From JASHSH01 sp036490215 (lineage in GTDB: Bacteria; Pseudomonadota; Alphaproteobacteria; Rhodospirillales; Magnetospirillaceae), in NCBI GenBank assembly GCA_036490215.1, contig DASXEH010000028.1:1-56895 (forward strand): a stretch of 56,895 nt of DNA, given 5' to 3'. The position numbers and the translations under genes are program-made. The notes beneath the pieces were generated by a model. That model was given only the letters and a program-made list of their open reading frames with translations, did not search any database and had not been told where the DNA came from. This document shows, piece by piece, positions 16,933-25,541 of the stretch (position 1 is the first letter of the stretch; every line of letters starts with the position of its first letter).

Positions 16933-18171
16933 ATGAACCACACCCATCAGGGAACGTCTGTCTTTGCGCGCAGCGCAGCGCTCGCGTCATCAATCTTTGG
17001 AATTTTGGCCGTAGCCGGCGCGGCGTTGACCGCTCCGGCAACCGCGGCCAGCGCTGCCGATGAAGTCGTCATCGGTGCGCCGTTGCCGTTGAACGGGCCT
17101 TTGGCCGGTTTCGGCAGCTTCGATCAATGGGGCTATCAGCACGCGGTCGATGAAGTGAATAAGGCTGGCGGCGTCACGATCGACGGCAAAAAGCGCATGG
17201 TCAAACTGATCATCCGCGACGACAAGACAGACCCGAACGTTTCCGCCAGCAATGTCGAAACGCTGATCTCGCGCGATCATGTGACCGCACTGCTCGGCTC
17301 CTGCACGCCGATGCTGGTCAATGCCGGCGCGCTGGTGGCCGAGCGTCACAAAGTGCCGATGGTCACGGGTTGCGACCCGCTGGGCGCGTTCACCTCGGTC
17401 CGCAAGTGGAACTGGGTGTGGGACATCTTCTTCGACGAACGCGAATTGGCGTCCCTGGCTTTCAAGACAATGAAGGACCTGGGCATCAAGACCGACAACA
17501 AGATGGCGATCATGGCCGACAATGGTCCTGACGGTCTGATCGTCGGCGGCAAAGTGTGGCCGATGCTGGCCAAGGAAAATGGCTACGAAGTCGTAGCCAA
17601 TGGCTCGTTCCCGGTCGACAACACCCAGTTCACCTCGATCGTCGCTCAGGCCAAGAACGCCGGCGCGGATGTGGTGATGTCCGATTTCGTGACGCCGCCG
17701 GCCGTCGCGCTGCGCAAGCAGATGAAGGAAGGTGGCTATAGTCCGAAGCTGATGGTGATCGAAAAGGGCGCCGAGCCTGTGCAGTTTGCCGAGGCGCTCG
17801 GTCCGCTGGCCGAAGGCATCTTGGTCGGCGGCTATTGGGATCCGTCATTCCCGTATCCGGGTGCGGCCGATCTCGAGAAGCAATTCGAGAAGGATACCGG
17901 CAAGTCCGGTAGCCAGCACATTGCCGACAGTTATGCGGCGGCGAAGGTGTTGCTCGACGCGATCGAGGCTGCTGGCTCGACCGATCCAGCCAAGATCAAC
18001 GCGGCAATCGCCAAGACCGACAAGACTTACGTGGTCGGCCCGGTCAAGTTCAGCCCCGAGCACACGTCGAAGCTCGAACTTGTCGAAGACCAGTGGCAGA
18101 ACGGCAAATCGGTTGTCGTGTGGCCTGCGAATCGCGCGACCGGGAAGTTTGAATTCCCGATCCCGAACTGA
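16933..18171 (+). CDS. ABC transporter substrate-binding protein, Peripla_BP_6 family (system 2)
   Basis: A 412-residue periplasmic binding protein. A Sec signal peptide (about residues 1-41, ending TAASA) precedes VVIGAPLPLNGPLAGFG. Other family marks are LLGSCTPMLVNAGALVAERH and the C-terminal AKTDKTYVVGPVKF. ATG 16933 has GGAGGAA 4-5 bp upstream. It heads an operon that continues through livHM, the fused ATPase gene and the cyclase-to-BKACE genes. Its ligand is therefore probably the compound those enzymes degrade. Confidence 0.93.
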   Translation: MNHTHQGTSVFARSAALASSIFGILAVAGAALTAPATAASAADEVVIGAPLPLNGPLAGFGSFDQWGYQHAVDEVNKAGGVTIDGKKRMVKLIIRDDKTDPNVSASNVETLISRDHVTALLGSCTPMLVNAGALVAERHKVPMVTGCDPLGAFTSVRKWNWVWDIFFDERELASLAFKTMKDLGIKTDNKMAIMADNGPDGLIVGGKVWPMLAKENGYEVVANGSFPVDNTQFTSIVAQAKNAGADVVMSDFVTPPAVALRKQMKEGGYSPKLMVIEKGAEPVQFAEALGPLAEGILVGGYWDPSFPYPGAADLEKQFEKDTGKSGSQHIADSYAAAKVLLDAIEAAGSTDPAKINAAIAKTDKTYVVGPVKFSPEHTSKLELVEDQWQNGKSVVVWPANRATGKFEFPIPN

Positions 18172-18203
18172 TCCCTAGCTCAAGTTAGGAATCAGGAGTC
18201 GCT

Positions 18204-19076
18204 ATGTCCGGCGCGGTGCTCGTCAGCAATCTGATCTCGGGGGTTCTCCTCGGCGGAGATCTGGCGCTCACCGCGCTTGGACTATCGCTTGTTCTTGGCG
18301 TGATGCGCGTGGTGAACCTCGCTCACGGCGAATTTCTGATCGGCGGCGCTTATCTCGGCATGTTCATGCTGCAGCTGTTCGGGATCGATCCGCTGGTCGG
18401 CTTGCTGCTGATCGGCCTGATCTTGGCGGTATTGGCCTACCCGATTCAGAAGTTCCTGCTTTCGCCACTGATCGAAAAGGGAGTCGAAGCGCCGATGATG
18501 ACGGCGTTCGGCCTCTCGGTGATCTTGCAGAACGTCTACACGATCCTATTCAGCGGCGACACACGCTCGATCGAGCGCAGCTATGCCACGGAACCGTTGG
18601 TGATCGGTTCGGTGACGGTGGCGCAGATTTATGTGATCGGCTTCGCCATCTCCGTGGTGATCATCGTACTGGTTCATCTGCTCGTATCGCGCACGGGCTT
18701 CGGCCGCGATTTGCGTGCGGCAGCTACGGATCCGACCGCGGCCGGAATCATGGGTGTCGACGTGAAGCGCGTCTATGCATTGACCTTTGCTCTTGGAGCG
18801 GCTTGCGCCGGTGTGGGCGGAACGCTGATCGGCCTCGCGTTCTCATTCACGCCGACTTCAGGCTCCGGCTATCTGCTGACCAATTTCGCCATCATGGTGT
18901 TGGGCGGCCTTGGCAACATTTTCGGTACGTTGATCGGCGGCATGCTGCTGGGCTTCCTGCAGAGTCTCGGTGGCGTGACATTGGGCGATGGTTACCGCGA
19001 ACTCGTTGGCTTGGTGATCTTCCTCGGCGTGCTCGCGGTGAAGCCGCAGGGTCTGTTGTCGCGAGGGCGGATATGA
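18204..19076 (+). CDS. livH: LivH-type ABC transporter permease (system 2)
   Basis: A 290-residue membrane permease. LivH marks are SGVLLGGDLALTALGLSLVL, VVNLAHGEFLIGGAY, GLSVILQN, and GGLGNIFGTLIGGMLLGFLQ. CAGGAG lies before the start. The gap to the binding-protein gene is only 32 bp and lacks the strong hairpin seen in the other three Liv systems. Its stop overlaps livM as ATGA. Confidence 0.95.
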   Translation: MSGAVLVSNLISGVLLGGDLALTALGLSLVLGVMRVVNLAHGEFLIGGAYLGMFMLQLFGIDPLVGLLLIGLILAVLAYPIQKFLLSPLIEKGVEAPMMTAFGLSVILQNVYTILFSGDTRSIERSYATEPLVIGSVTVAQIYVIGFAISVVIIVLVHLLVSRTGFGRDLRAAATDPTAAGIMGVDVKRVYALTFALGAACAGVGGTLIGLAFSFTPTSGSGYLLTNFAIMVLGGLGNIFGTLIGGMLLGFLQSLGGVTLGDGYRELVGLVIFLGVLAVKPQGLLSRGRI

Positions 19077-20032
19077 ATACCTGGCGTCCGACGATCTTAT
19101 GGATGGCTGCTGCGCTGGTGGTCATCGTGCTCGTGCCGCTGTCGACCGGCGAATACGGCATCGAGATCGGCTTCCGGTTGCTGCTTTATATCGTGTTGGG
19201 CGAGGCCTGGAACCTGATGGCGGGCTATGGCGGCCTCGTGTCGCTTGGCACCGCGTCATCCGTCGGTATCGGTGCCTATGTGCTCGTAGGCATGCTCAAC
19301 CATATCTCGCCGAGCTTGCCGCTCGCGCTGACCGCCAGCGCGGTGGCGGCTGCAATCCTGGCGGCGATTGTCTCGCCCGCGGTGTTCCGTTTGCGTGGCC
19401 TGTATTTCACGGTGGGCACGCTGGCGCTGGGCGAGGCGCTGCGCCTGTTCATGATCAACTTCAACTATTTCGGCGGCGCCACCGGCCTGTTCCTGCGGGA
19501 CGACCCGCCGTCACCCACCGGACTCTATATTTACGCCGCCGTGGTCTTCGCGCTGGCGACGATCGTGATCTCGATTTATACGCGATCGCGCCTGTCGATC
19601 GCTTTGCGCGCGGTGCGCGACGATGAAGCGGCGGCGGCGCAGATCGGCGTTCGTGCCTTCCGCGTCAAACTCGCCGCGTTCACGGTCGCCAGTGCCCTGA
19701 TGGCCGTTGCCGGAGCGCTGCAGGGGCTTCATCTCGGCACGATCGAACCCTATGGCACCTTCGGCCTGCAATGGTCGATCGACGCGGTGACGATCGTCGT
19801 CGTCGGCGGCATGGGCCAACGTGCGGGTGCGATTGTCGGTGCGATCGTTGTTGTCGCACTTGCCGAACTCCTTGCCGACTACCCGGAACTGCATGTCGCC
19901 ATCAATGGCCTCATCCTCATCATCGTGATTCGCTTTGCCCCGGCGGGGTTGACGGGTCTCGCCAAGCGGTGGTGGCAATACCGGAAGGCTGCCGCCACGC
20001 CGTTCGCGCCGGCGGCGGGCAATGCGTCATGA
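19073..20032 (+). CDS. livM: LivM-type ABC transporter permease (system 2)
   Basis: A 319-residue permease of ordinary LivM length. It shows EAWNLMAGYGGLVSLGTASS, FRLRGLYFTVGTLALGEALR, AVRDDEAAAAQIGV and the C-terminal FAPAGLTGLAKRWWQ. ATG 19073 overlaps the livH stop, and the stop overlaps the fused ATPase start (ATGA at 20029). Confidence 0.95.
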   Translation: MNTWRPTILWMAAALVVIVLVPLSTGEYGIEIGFRLLLYIVLGEAWNLMAGYGGLVSLGTASSVGIGAYVLVGMLNHISPSLPLALTASAVAAAILAAIVSPAVFRLRGLYFTVGTLALGEALRLFMINFNYFGGATGLFLRDDPPSPTGLYIYAAVVFALATIVISIYTRSRLSIALRAVRDDEAAAAQIGVRAFRVKLAAFTVASALMAVAGALQGLHLGTIEPYGTFGLQWSIDAVTIVVVGGMGQRAGAIVGAIVVVALAELLADYPELHVAINGLILIIVIRFAPAGLTGLAKRWWQYRKAAATPFAPAAGNAS

Positions 20033-21642
20033 GTATCCAAGGGCAAGCCGTGCCGGCCGGTGATGCACGCGCGACTGATGTCCTGATGCGTATTTCCGGC
20101 GTGACCAAGCGCTATGGCGGCGTGGTTGCCATCGACAATCTCGATCTGTCCGTCTATGCCGGCGAGACCCTGGGCATTATCGGGCCCAACGGCGCCGGCA
20201 AATCGACCCTGGTCGGGTTGCTCGGTGGTGCGGTGACGCCGACGACAGGCACAATCCATCTCGATGGACGGGACGTCACCGCTTTGCCGGCCGCTGATCG
20301 TGCGCGGCAAGGGATCGGGCGGACCTACCAGATCCCACGGCCGTTTCCCGACATGACAGTCGAGGAAAATCTTCTAGTTGCCATCTTCTCGGCCTCGCCG
20401 TCACTGCGCTACAGCCAAGCCCGATCCGATTGTCGCGGGATTCTCGAACGCACAGGATTGGCCGATGCCGCTGGCCGCCCGGCGCGGGCTCTGCCGCTGC
20501 TACGGCGCAAGCGGCTCGAGATGGCGCGCGCCCTGGCGCTGCGGCCCAAGCTCCTAATGCTTGATGAGGTCGGGGCAGGCTTGATCGATTCCGAGATCAG
20601 CGAGTTGATTGAGTTGATCCATTCGCTGACCGGCGAAATTAAGTCGATCTTGATCGTCGAGCACGTGATGCGCGTGGTGAAGGAATGTTGCGCGCGCCTC
20701 GCCGTTCTCAATTTCGGCCGTCTCCTTCTCGAAGGCACGACCGCTCAGGTTCTGGCGAGCGACGACGTTGCCGCCGTCTATCTCGGCACCAAGCACGGGG
20801 CCGCGAAGGGAGGGCCCGCCGCTCAGGCCAAGACCGAAGTTGCCCCGCTCTCGCAGCCCGATCCTCCGAAAGATCAGGCGCGGGCCATCGCCCAGGTTGT
20901 TGCAACGGCATCTTCTGCAGCGGCCGACACCCCGCTGGTCGAGTTGCGCGATGTGTCGGCGGGTTATGGTCTCGCCCGCGTGCTCAGCGGCGTGACACTA
21001 ACCATCAAGCCCGGACAGGCGATTGCTGTGCTTGGAACCAACGGTGCGGGCAAGACGACACTGGCTAATGTTCTGAATGGCACCGTTAAACCAACGGCGG
21101 GGCAGCTTCTTATTTCTGGCCAGGACGTCACCGGTTGGCCGTCGCACCGGCTCTCCAAGCTCGGTTTGGCCCAGTGCATGGAGGGGCGGCGTATCTTCGT
21201 CGAACTCTCCGTCGAAGAGAATCTGCGCATCGCCGCACGGGACGTTCCCGTTGCGATACAACGCGAGCGGCTCGACATCGTCTACGGCCTGTTTCCCATC
21301 CTGGCCGAGCGTCGTCATGGTCCCGGCATGGCCTTATCCGGAGGCCAACAACAGATGCTGGCGATCGGCCGTGCGCTGATGAGTCGGCCGCGGCTCATCG
21401 TGTTCGACGAGATCAGCCTTGGGCTAGCGCCACTGATCGTCGATCAGCTTTACGCCACGCTGCATGAATTGCGAGCCGCCGGTCTGACCATGCTGATCGT
21501 CGAGCAGGATGTCGACCGCGCGCTCGATCTGGCCGATCACGTTCACGTGCTGGAGCAGGGGCGCATCGCGCTGTCCGGCGCTCCCCAGAAAATTCGCAGC
21601 GATCCGCGCCTGCGTCATCTCTATGTCGGCGAAGCCGACTAG
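20029..21642 (+). CDS. Fused LivG-LivF ABC transporter ATPase (two nucleotide-binding domains)
   Basis: One 537-residue protein carries both ATPases. The LivG-like half (about 16-255) has GPNGAGKST, the degenerate signature LPLLRRKRLEMARALA and Walker B LLMLDEVGAGL. An Ala/Pro/Gln-rich linker (about 256-308) follows. The LivF-like half (about 309-537) has GTNGAGKTT, LSGGQQQM and LIVFDEISLGL. The other three Liv systems here encode these as separate proteins. There is no stop or frameshift between the halves, so the fusion is real in this sequence and fixes a 1:1 ratio. Confidence 0.93.
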   Translation: MSIQGQAVPAGDARATDVLMRISGVTKRYGGVVAIDNLDLSVYAGETLGIIGPNGAGKSTLVGLLGGAVTPTTGTIHLDGRDVTALPAADRARQGIGRTYQIPRPFPDMTVEENLLVAIFSASPSLRYSQARSDCRGILERTGLADAAGRPARALPLLRRKRLEMARALALRPKLLMLDEVGAGLIDSEISELIELIHSLTGEIKSILIVEHVMRVVKECCARLAVLNFGRLLLEGTTAQVLASDDVAAVYLGTKHGAAKGGPAAQAKTEVAPLSQPDPPKDQARAIAQVVATASSAAADTPLVELRDVSAGYGLARVLSGVTLTIKPGQAIAVLGTNGAGKTTLANVLNGTVKPTAGQLLISGQDVTGWPSHRLSKLGLAQCMEGRRIFVELSVEENLRIAARDVPVAIQRERLDIVYGLFPILAERRHGPGMALSGGQQQMLAIGRALMSRPRLIVFDEISLGLAPLIVDQLYATLHELRAAGLTMLIVEQDVDRALDLADHVHVLEQGRIALSGAPQKIRSDPRLRHLYVGEAD

Positions 21643-21680
21643 TTGTCCGTTTCCAATTTTCGCATCCAAGGAGGAATATT

Positions 21681-22502
21681 ATGGCGAAGAAGCCCACCAA
21701 GAAGTCGACCGGTACCGGCCTGAAGTTCTATGACCTCAGCCACCCCTGGGGTCTCGGCGTGCCGAACTGGCCCTATTTCGAAGACGTGAAGATCGAGCGC
21801 CTGCACTACCATGCGAAGTCGGGCGTGCTGACTCAGCGCATCACCACCGTCATGCACTCCGGCACCCATATCGATGCCCCGGCCCATGTGGTCGAAGGCA
21901 CGCGCTTTATGGATGAGATGCCGCTCGAAGGCTTCTTCGGCACCGGTGTGGTCGTTTCGATCCCCAAGAAGAAATGGGAAGTGATCACCGCCAAGGACCT
22001 CGAGAACGCGCGGCCGAAGATCCAGCCGGGTGATTTCGTGATCGTCAACACGGGCTGGCACAAGTACTACAGCGACAGCCGGCAATACTACGCGTACTCG
22101 CCGGGCTTCTACAAGGAAGCGGGCGATTGGTTCGCCGACCGCGGTGTGAAGATGGTCGGCACCGATACCCAGGCGCTCGATCACCCGCTGGCCACCGCCA
22201 TCGGCGGCCATGGCCCCGGCGCCCCGAACGGTCTGCTCCCCGACGTCGTCGCCGAGTACAAGCGCGAGACCGGTCATTCGGTGATGCAGGACTTCCCGCT
22301 GTGGGAGCCGTGCCACCGCGCCATTCTCTCGGCCGGCATCTGCGGCATTGAGAACGTCGGCGGCGAGCTCGACAAGGTCACCGGCAAGCGCATGACCTTC
22401 GCCGCATTCCCCTGGCGCTGGGTGAAGGGCGACGGTTGTATCGTGCGTCTGGTGGCTATGGCCGATCCCACCGGCAAGTTCCGCATCGAATCGGGGAAAT
22501 AA
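21681..22502 (+). CDS. Cyclase-family metal hydrolase (PF04199 type), candidate dihydrophloroglucinol cyclohydrolase
   Basis: A 273-residue protein with the family metal motif HSGTHIDAPAH, and LSHPWGLGVPNWP, TGWHKYY and ENVGGELDKVTGKR. The family contains kynurenine formamidase, isatin hydrolase and ring-opening cyclohydrolases. A strong AAGGAGG site precedes ATG 21681. It stands 38 bp after the transporter and starts the enzyme module cyclase-cupin-SDR-dehydrogenase-BKACE, each 3-10 bp apart. In that setting, hydrolytic opening of a cyclic 1,3-diketone is the most coherent role. Two paralogues lie at 42073-43698. Confidence 0.88.
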   Translation: MAKKPTKKSTGTGLKFYDLSHPWGLGVPNWPYFEDVKIERLHYHAKSGVLTQRITTVMHSGTHIDAPAHVVEGTRFMDEMPLEGFFGTGVVVSIPKKKWEVITAKDLENARPKIQPGDFVIVNTGWHKYYSDSRQYYAYSPGFYKEAGDWFADRGVKMVGTDTQALDHPLATAIGGHGPGAPNGLLPDVVAEYKRETGHSVMQDFPLWEPCHRAILSAGICGIENVGGELDKVTGKRMTFAAFPWRWVKGDGCIVRLVAMADPTGKFRIESGK

Positions 22503-22505
22503 ATC

Positions 22506-22850
22506 ATGAAAGTCACCCGCATCGATCAGGCGAAGCCCTATACGGCGCCGAAGCACTTCGACATGAAGGGCTTCCGGCTCCAGGGCTTCGACGCCAGCGA
22601 CTCGAAAAACTTTTGGGTCGGCCTGTCTCACTTTCTGCCGGGCGGCGGCGCCGAAAAAGACGGCACGCCGCTGGAGAAGGTCTATGTGGTCGTCTCGGGC
22701 CATGTGACCATCACGACCGATGCGGGTGCCGAGACTCTGGGGCCGCTCGATTCCTGCTACCTCGCTCCCGGCGAGTCGCGGGCGATCGAGAACAAGACCA
22801 ATCTGCCGGCCTCGATGCTGGTGATCATTCCTTATCCGCCGAAAGCCTGA
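22506..22850 (+). CDS. Small single-domain cupin protein
   Basis: A 114-residue cupin beta-barrel. The core reads EKVYVVVSGHVTIT, then LGPLDSCYLAPGESRAIEN. The usual HxH metal histidines of motif 1 are not apparent. It begins 3 bp after the cyclase stop and ends 3 bp before the SDR, so it belongs to the pathway. A role in isomerisation, tautomerisation or sensing is possible, but nothing in the sequence decides. The second module (40339-43698) has no counterpart. Confidence 0.8.
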   Translation: MKVTRIDQAKPYTAPKHFDMKGFRLQGFDASDSKNFWVGLSHFLPGGGAEKDGTPLEKVYVVVSGHVTITTDAGAETLGPLDSCYLAPGESRAIENKTNLPASMLVIIPYPPKA

Positions 22851-22853
22851 GCC

Positions 22854-23651
22854 ATGAACGCCATCGCCCCCCCATCGAAACTGTTCGACGTTGCCGGTAA
22901 GACGGCTTTGATCACCGGCGCCTCAGGCGCTCTGGGCCGCGCCGCGGCTCTGGGGCTCGCTGGCGCCGGTGCCAAGGTCGTGCTGGCGGCCGGCAATGCC
23001 AAGGAACTGGCCGCTTTGGAGAGCGAGATCGCCGCGATCGGCGGTAAATCTGTCTCGATCGCCAAGCGTCCCGAGTCCCTGGCCGATGCGGAGGTGATGG
23101 TGGCTAAGGCAGTCGAAGCCTTCGGTGGCCTCGACATTCTCGTTGCCAGTTCCGGCACCAACGATCCGTCACCCATCGTCGACATGTCGGTCGAACGATG
23201 GGAGGCGGTGATGGATGCCAATGTGAAGGGCTCCTGGCTCGTCTGCAAAGCAGCGGGTGCACAGTTCCTTAAGCAGGGTAAGGGCGGGAAGGTTGTGTTG
23301 ATCTCGTCCACCCGCGGCAAGCTCGGTCATCCCGCCGGCTACACGGCCTACTGCGCATCGAAGGCCGCTATCGACGGCACGGTGCGGGCGCTGGCCTGCG
23401 AATGGGGCAAGCACAAGATCAATGTGAACGGCATCGGACCGACCGTGTTCCGCTCGAAACTGACCGCCTGGATGTTCGCCGACGATCCGAAGGGTACGGC
23501 GGTGCGCGAAGGGATGCTGTCGCGCATTCCGCTTGGCCGTCTTGGCGAGCCGGAAGATTTGATAGGCACGGTGCTCTTCTTGTCGTCGGCGGCCTCGGAC
23601 TTCTGCACCGGCCAGGTCATGTATATCGACGGCGGCTACACGGCGGGCTGA
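22854..23651 (+). CDS. SDR-family oxidoreductase, candidate phloroglucinol reductase-like enzyme
   Basis: A 265-residue classical SDR with TGASGALG for cofactor and Tyr-x3-Lys in YCASKAA after ISSTRG. The normal NNAG motif is replaced by ASSGTN. Its paralogue at 41262-42065 has the matching VASGTN, and both share FRSKLTAWM and IPLGRLGEPEDLIG, marking a distinct subgroup. Known phloroglucinol reductases are SDR enzymes that reduce the ring to dihydrophloroglucinol. Assigning this gene that role rests on the operon pattern, not on residues I can prove. Confidence 0.88.
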   Translation: MNAIAPPSKLFDVAGKTALITGASGALGRAAALGLAGAGAKVVLAAGNAKELAALESEIAAIGGKSVSIAKRPESLADAEVMVAKAVEAFGGLDILVASSGTNDPSPIVDMSVERWEAVMDANVKGSWLVCKAAGAQFLKQGKGGKVVLISSTRGKLGHPAGYTAYCASKAAIDGTVRALACEWGKHKINVNGIGPTVFRSKLTAWMFADDPKGTAVREGMLSRIPLGRLGEPEDLIGTVLFLSSAASDFCTGQVMYIDGGYTAG

Positions 23652-23654
23652 TCC

Positions 23655-24563
23655 ATGGCCGAGAAAGCACGCATCGCCGTCATCGGCGCGGGGTTGATGG
23701 GCCATGGCATCGCCCAGGTCTTCGCGTCGCACGGGCATGCGGTCTCCATCTATGACTCCGTCCAGGCCAGCCTCGATTCGGTTCAGGCGCGCATCCGGCA
23801 GAATCTGATCGATCTTGACGAAGATTCTTCAGCGGCCGAACGGGTTCGGCCCTGTGCTGTTCTCGCTGATGCGGTCTGCAACGCCGATTTCGTCGTCGAG
23901 GCGGCGCTCGAAAACCTCGATCTCAAGCGAAAGCTGTTTGCCGAGGTCGAGAAGGACGCGCCAGCCAAGGCCATCTTCGCCAGCAACACTTCGGTCATTC
24001 CGATCACCAAGATCATGGAACCGCTGCGTGACCGATCGCGCGCTCTCGGCACTCATTGGTGGAATCCGCCGTTCCTGGTGCCGCTGGTCGAGGTGATCGG
24101 CACGGAATGGACATCACCAGCGAGCCTCGATTGGACCATGGCGTTGCATGCGGCTGTGGGTAAAACGCCAGTCCATGTGAAGAAAGACGTGGCCGGATTC
24201 GTCGGCAATCGTCTTCAGCACGCCTTGTGGCGAGAGGCGATTGCGCTCGTCCAGAATGGCATCTGCGACGCTGAAACGGTCGACACCGTCGTTAAAGCCA
24301 GTTTCGGTCGCCGCCTGGGTGTGCTCGGGCCGCTCGAAAACGCAGATCTAGTCGGTACCGATCTGACTCTGGCGATCCACGAAACGGTTCTGCCGGCCAT
24401 CGATCGCTCCACTGGACCGTCGCCTTATCTGCGCGACTTGGTCGCGAAAGGGCGGCTGGGCATGAAGTCCGGCGAAGGGTTTCGCCGGTGGAGCAAAGAA
24501 GAACCGGCTGAAGTCCGCAGCCGCGTGCTACACCATCTGAAGCAATGGGCGAAGAAGGGCTAG
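23655..24563 (+). CDS. 3-hydroxyacyl-CoA dehydrogenase-family NAD enzyme, candidate 3-hydroxy-5-oxohexanoate dehydrogenase
   Basis: A 302-residue two-domain dehydrogenase. The Rossmann motif is GAGLMG (11-16), followed by ASNTSVIPI, the catalytic histidine in THWWNPP with Glu in LVEVIG, and the C-terminal domain motif GNRLQHALWREAIALV. This short subgroup also contains L-gulonate and L-carnitine dehydrogenases, which act on free hydroxyacids rather than CoA esters. That fits oxidation of a free 3-hydroxy-5-oxo acid between the cyclase and BKACE steps. A paralogue lies at 40339-41265. Confidence 0.9.
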   Translation: MAEKARIAVIGAGLMGHGIAQVFASHGHAVSIYDSVQASLDSVQARIRQNLIDLDEDSSAAERVRPCAVLADAVCNADFVVEAALENLDLKRKLFAEVEKDAPAKAIFASNTSVIPITKIMEPLRDRSRALGTHWWNPPFLVPLVEVIGTEWTSPASLDWTMALHAAVGKTPVHVKKDVAGFVGNRLQHALWREAIALVQNGICDAETVDTVVKASFGRRLGVLGPLENADLVGTDLTLAIHETVLPAIDRSTGPSPYLRDLVAKGRLGMKSGEGFRRWSKEEPAEVRSRVLHHLKQWAKKG

Positions 24564-24572
24564 GAGAGTTTC

Positions 24573-25511
24573 ATGGCGGCTGAAGCGGAAAAGGTCATCA
24601 TCACCTGTGCAGTCACGGGTTCGATCCATACGCCGACCATGTCGGATGCGCTTCCGCTCACGCCCAATGAAATTGCCGAACAGGCGATCGCCGCGGCCGA
24701 AGCCGGCGCCGCGATTCTCCATCTCCATGCCCGTGATCCGAAGGATGGCCGGCCGACGCCCGATCCGGCCGTGTTCATGCAGTTCCTGCCGCGCATCAAG
24801 CAGAACTGCGACGCGGTGATCAACATCACCACGGGTGGCAGCGTGAAGATGTCGCTCGACGAACGGCTGGCCGCGCCTTTGAAGGCGTCGCCCGAGATGG
24901 CGTCCCTCAATATGGGATCGATGAACTTCGCGCTCTATCCCGCCGCCGACAAATACAAATCGTGGAAATACGATTGGGAAGAGCCCTATCTGCGCGAGTC
25001 CGATGACAACATCTTCCGCAACACCTTTCGCGACATCGAAAAGATCTATCGCCGACTCGGCGAAGAGCATGGCACCAAGTTCGAGCATGAGTGCTATGAC
25101 GTCGGCCATCTCTACAATCTGGCGCACTGTCTCGATCGCGGGCTGTTCAAGCCGCCGGTCTTTCTCCAGCTCATCTTCGGCATTTTGGGTGGCATCGGTG
25201 CGGATCTCGACAACCTGATGTTCATGAAGCGCACGGCCGACAAACTGTTCGGCAACGCCTATCGTTGGTCGGTGCTGGCGGCGGGGCGGCATCAGATGAA
25301 CTTCGCCACCCAAGCGGTGATGATGGGCGGCAATGTGCGCGTTGGCCTGGAGGACAGTCTCTATATCGGCCGCGGCAAGCTCGCCTCGAACAATGCCGCT
25401 CAGGTGGCCAAGATTCGCAGGATCATCGAGGAACTGGGGTATTCCGTCGCCACGGCCGACGAGGCGCGCAAAACCCTTGGCCTAAAGGGCGCCGATCTGG
25501 TCAAATTCTAG
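24573..25511 (+). CDS. Beta-keto acid cleavage enzyme (BKACE, DUF849), candidate triacetate acetoacetate-lyase
   Basis: A 312-residue TIM-barrel enzyme. The zinc histidines are in ILHLHARDP (H50, H52), and the conserved C-terminal GNVRVGLEDSLYIGRGKLAS is present. BKACE enzymes transfer the acyl end of a beta-keto acid to CoA using acetyl-CoA and release acetoacetate. With 3,5-dioxohexanoate (triacetate) this would give acetoacetate plus acetoacetyl-CoA. It is the last enzyme of the module, with GGAG before ATG 24573. It is the only BKACE in the window; the duplicated right-hand module lacks one. Confidence 0.92.
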   Translation: MAAEAEKVIITCAVTGSIHTPTMSDALPLTPNEIAEQAIAAAEAGAAILHLHARDPKDGRPTPDPAVFMQFLPRIKQNCDAVINITTGGSVKMSLDERLAAPLKASPEMASLNMGSMNFALYPAADKYKSWKYDWEEPYLRESDDNIFRNTFRDIEKIYRRLGEEHGTKFEHECYDVGHLYNLAHCLDRGLFKPPVFLQLIFGILGGIGADLDNLMFMKRTADKLFGNAYRWSVLAAGRHQMNFATQAVMMGGNVRVGLEDSLYIGRGKLASNNAAQVAKIRRIIEELGYSVATADEARKTLGLKGADLVKF

Positions 25512-25541
25512 AAGACAGGACAAGGCGTTCGGATCGTTGTG

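Noticed and set aside
20029..21642. Degenerate signature of the LivG half as evidence of a dead ATPase
   Set aside because: The separate LivG proteins of systems 3 and 4 have similar RKRLELARAL signatures, so this is a subgroup feature.
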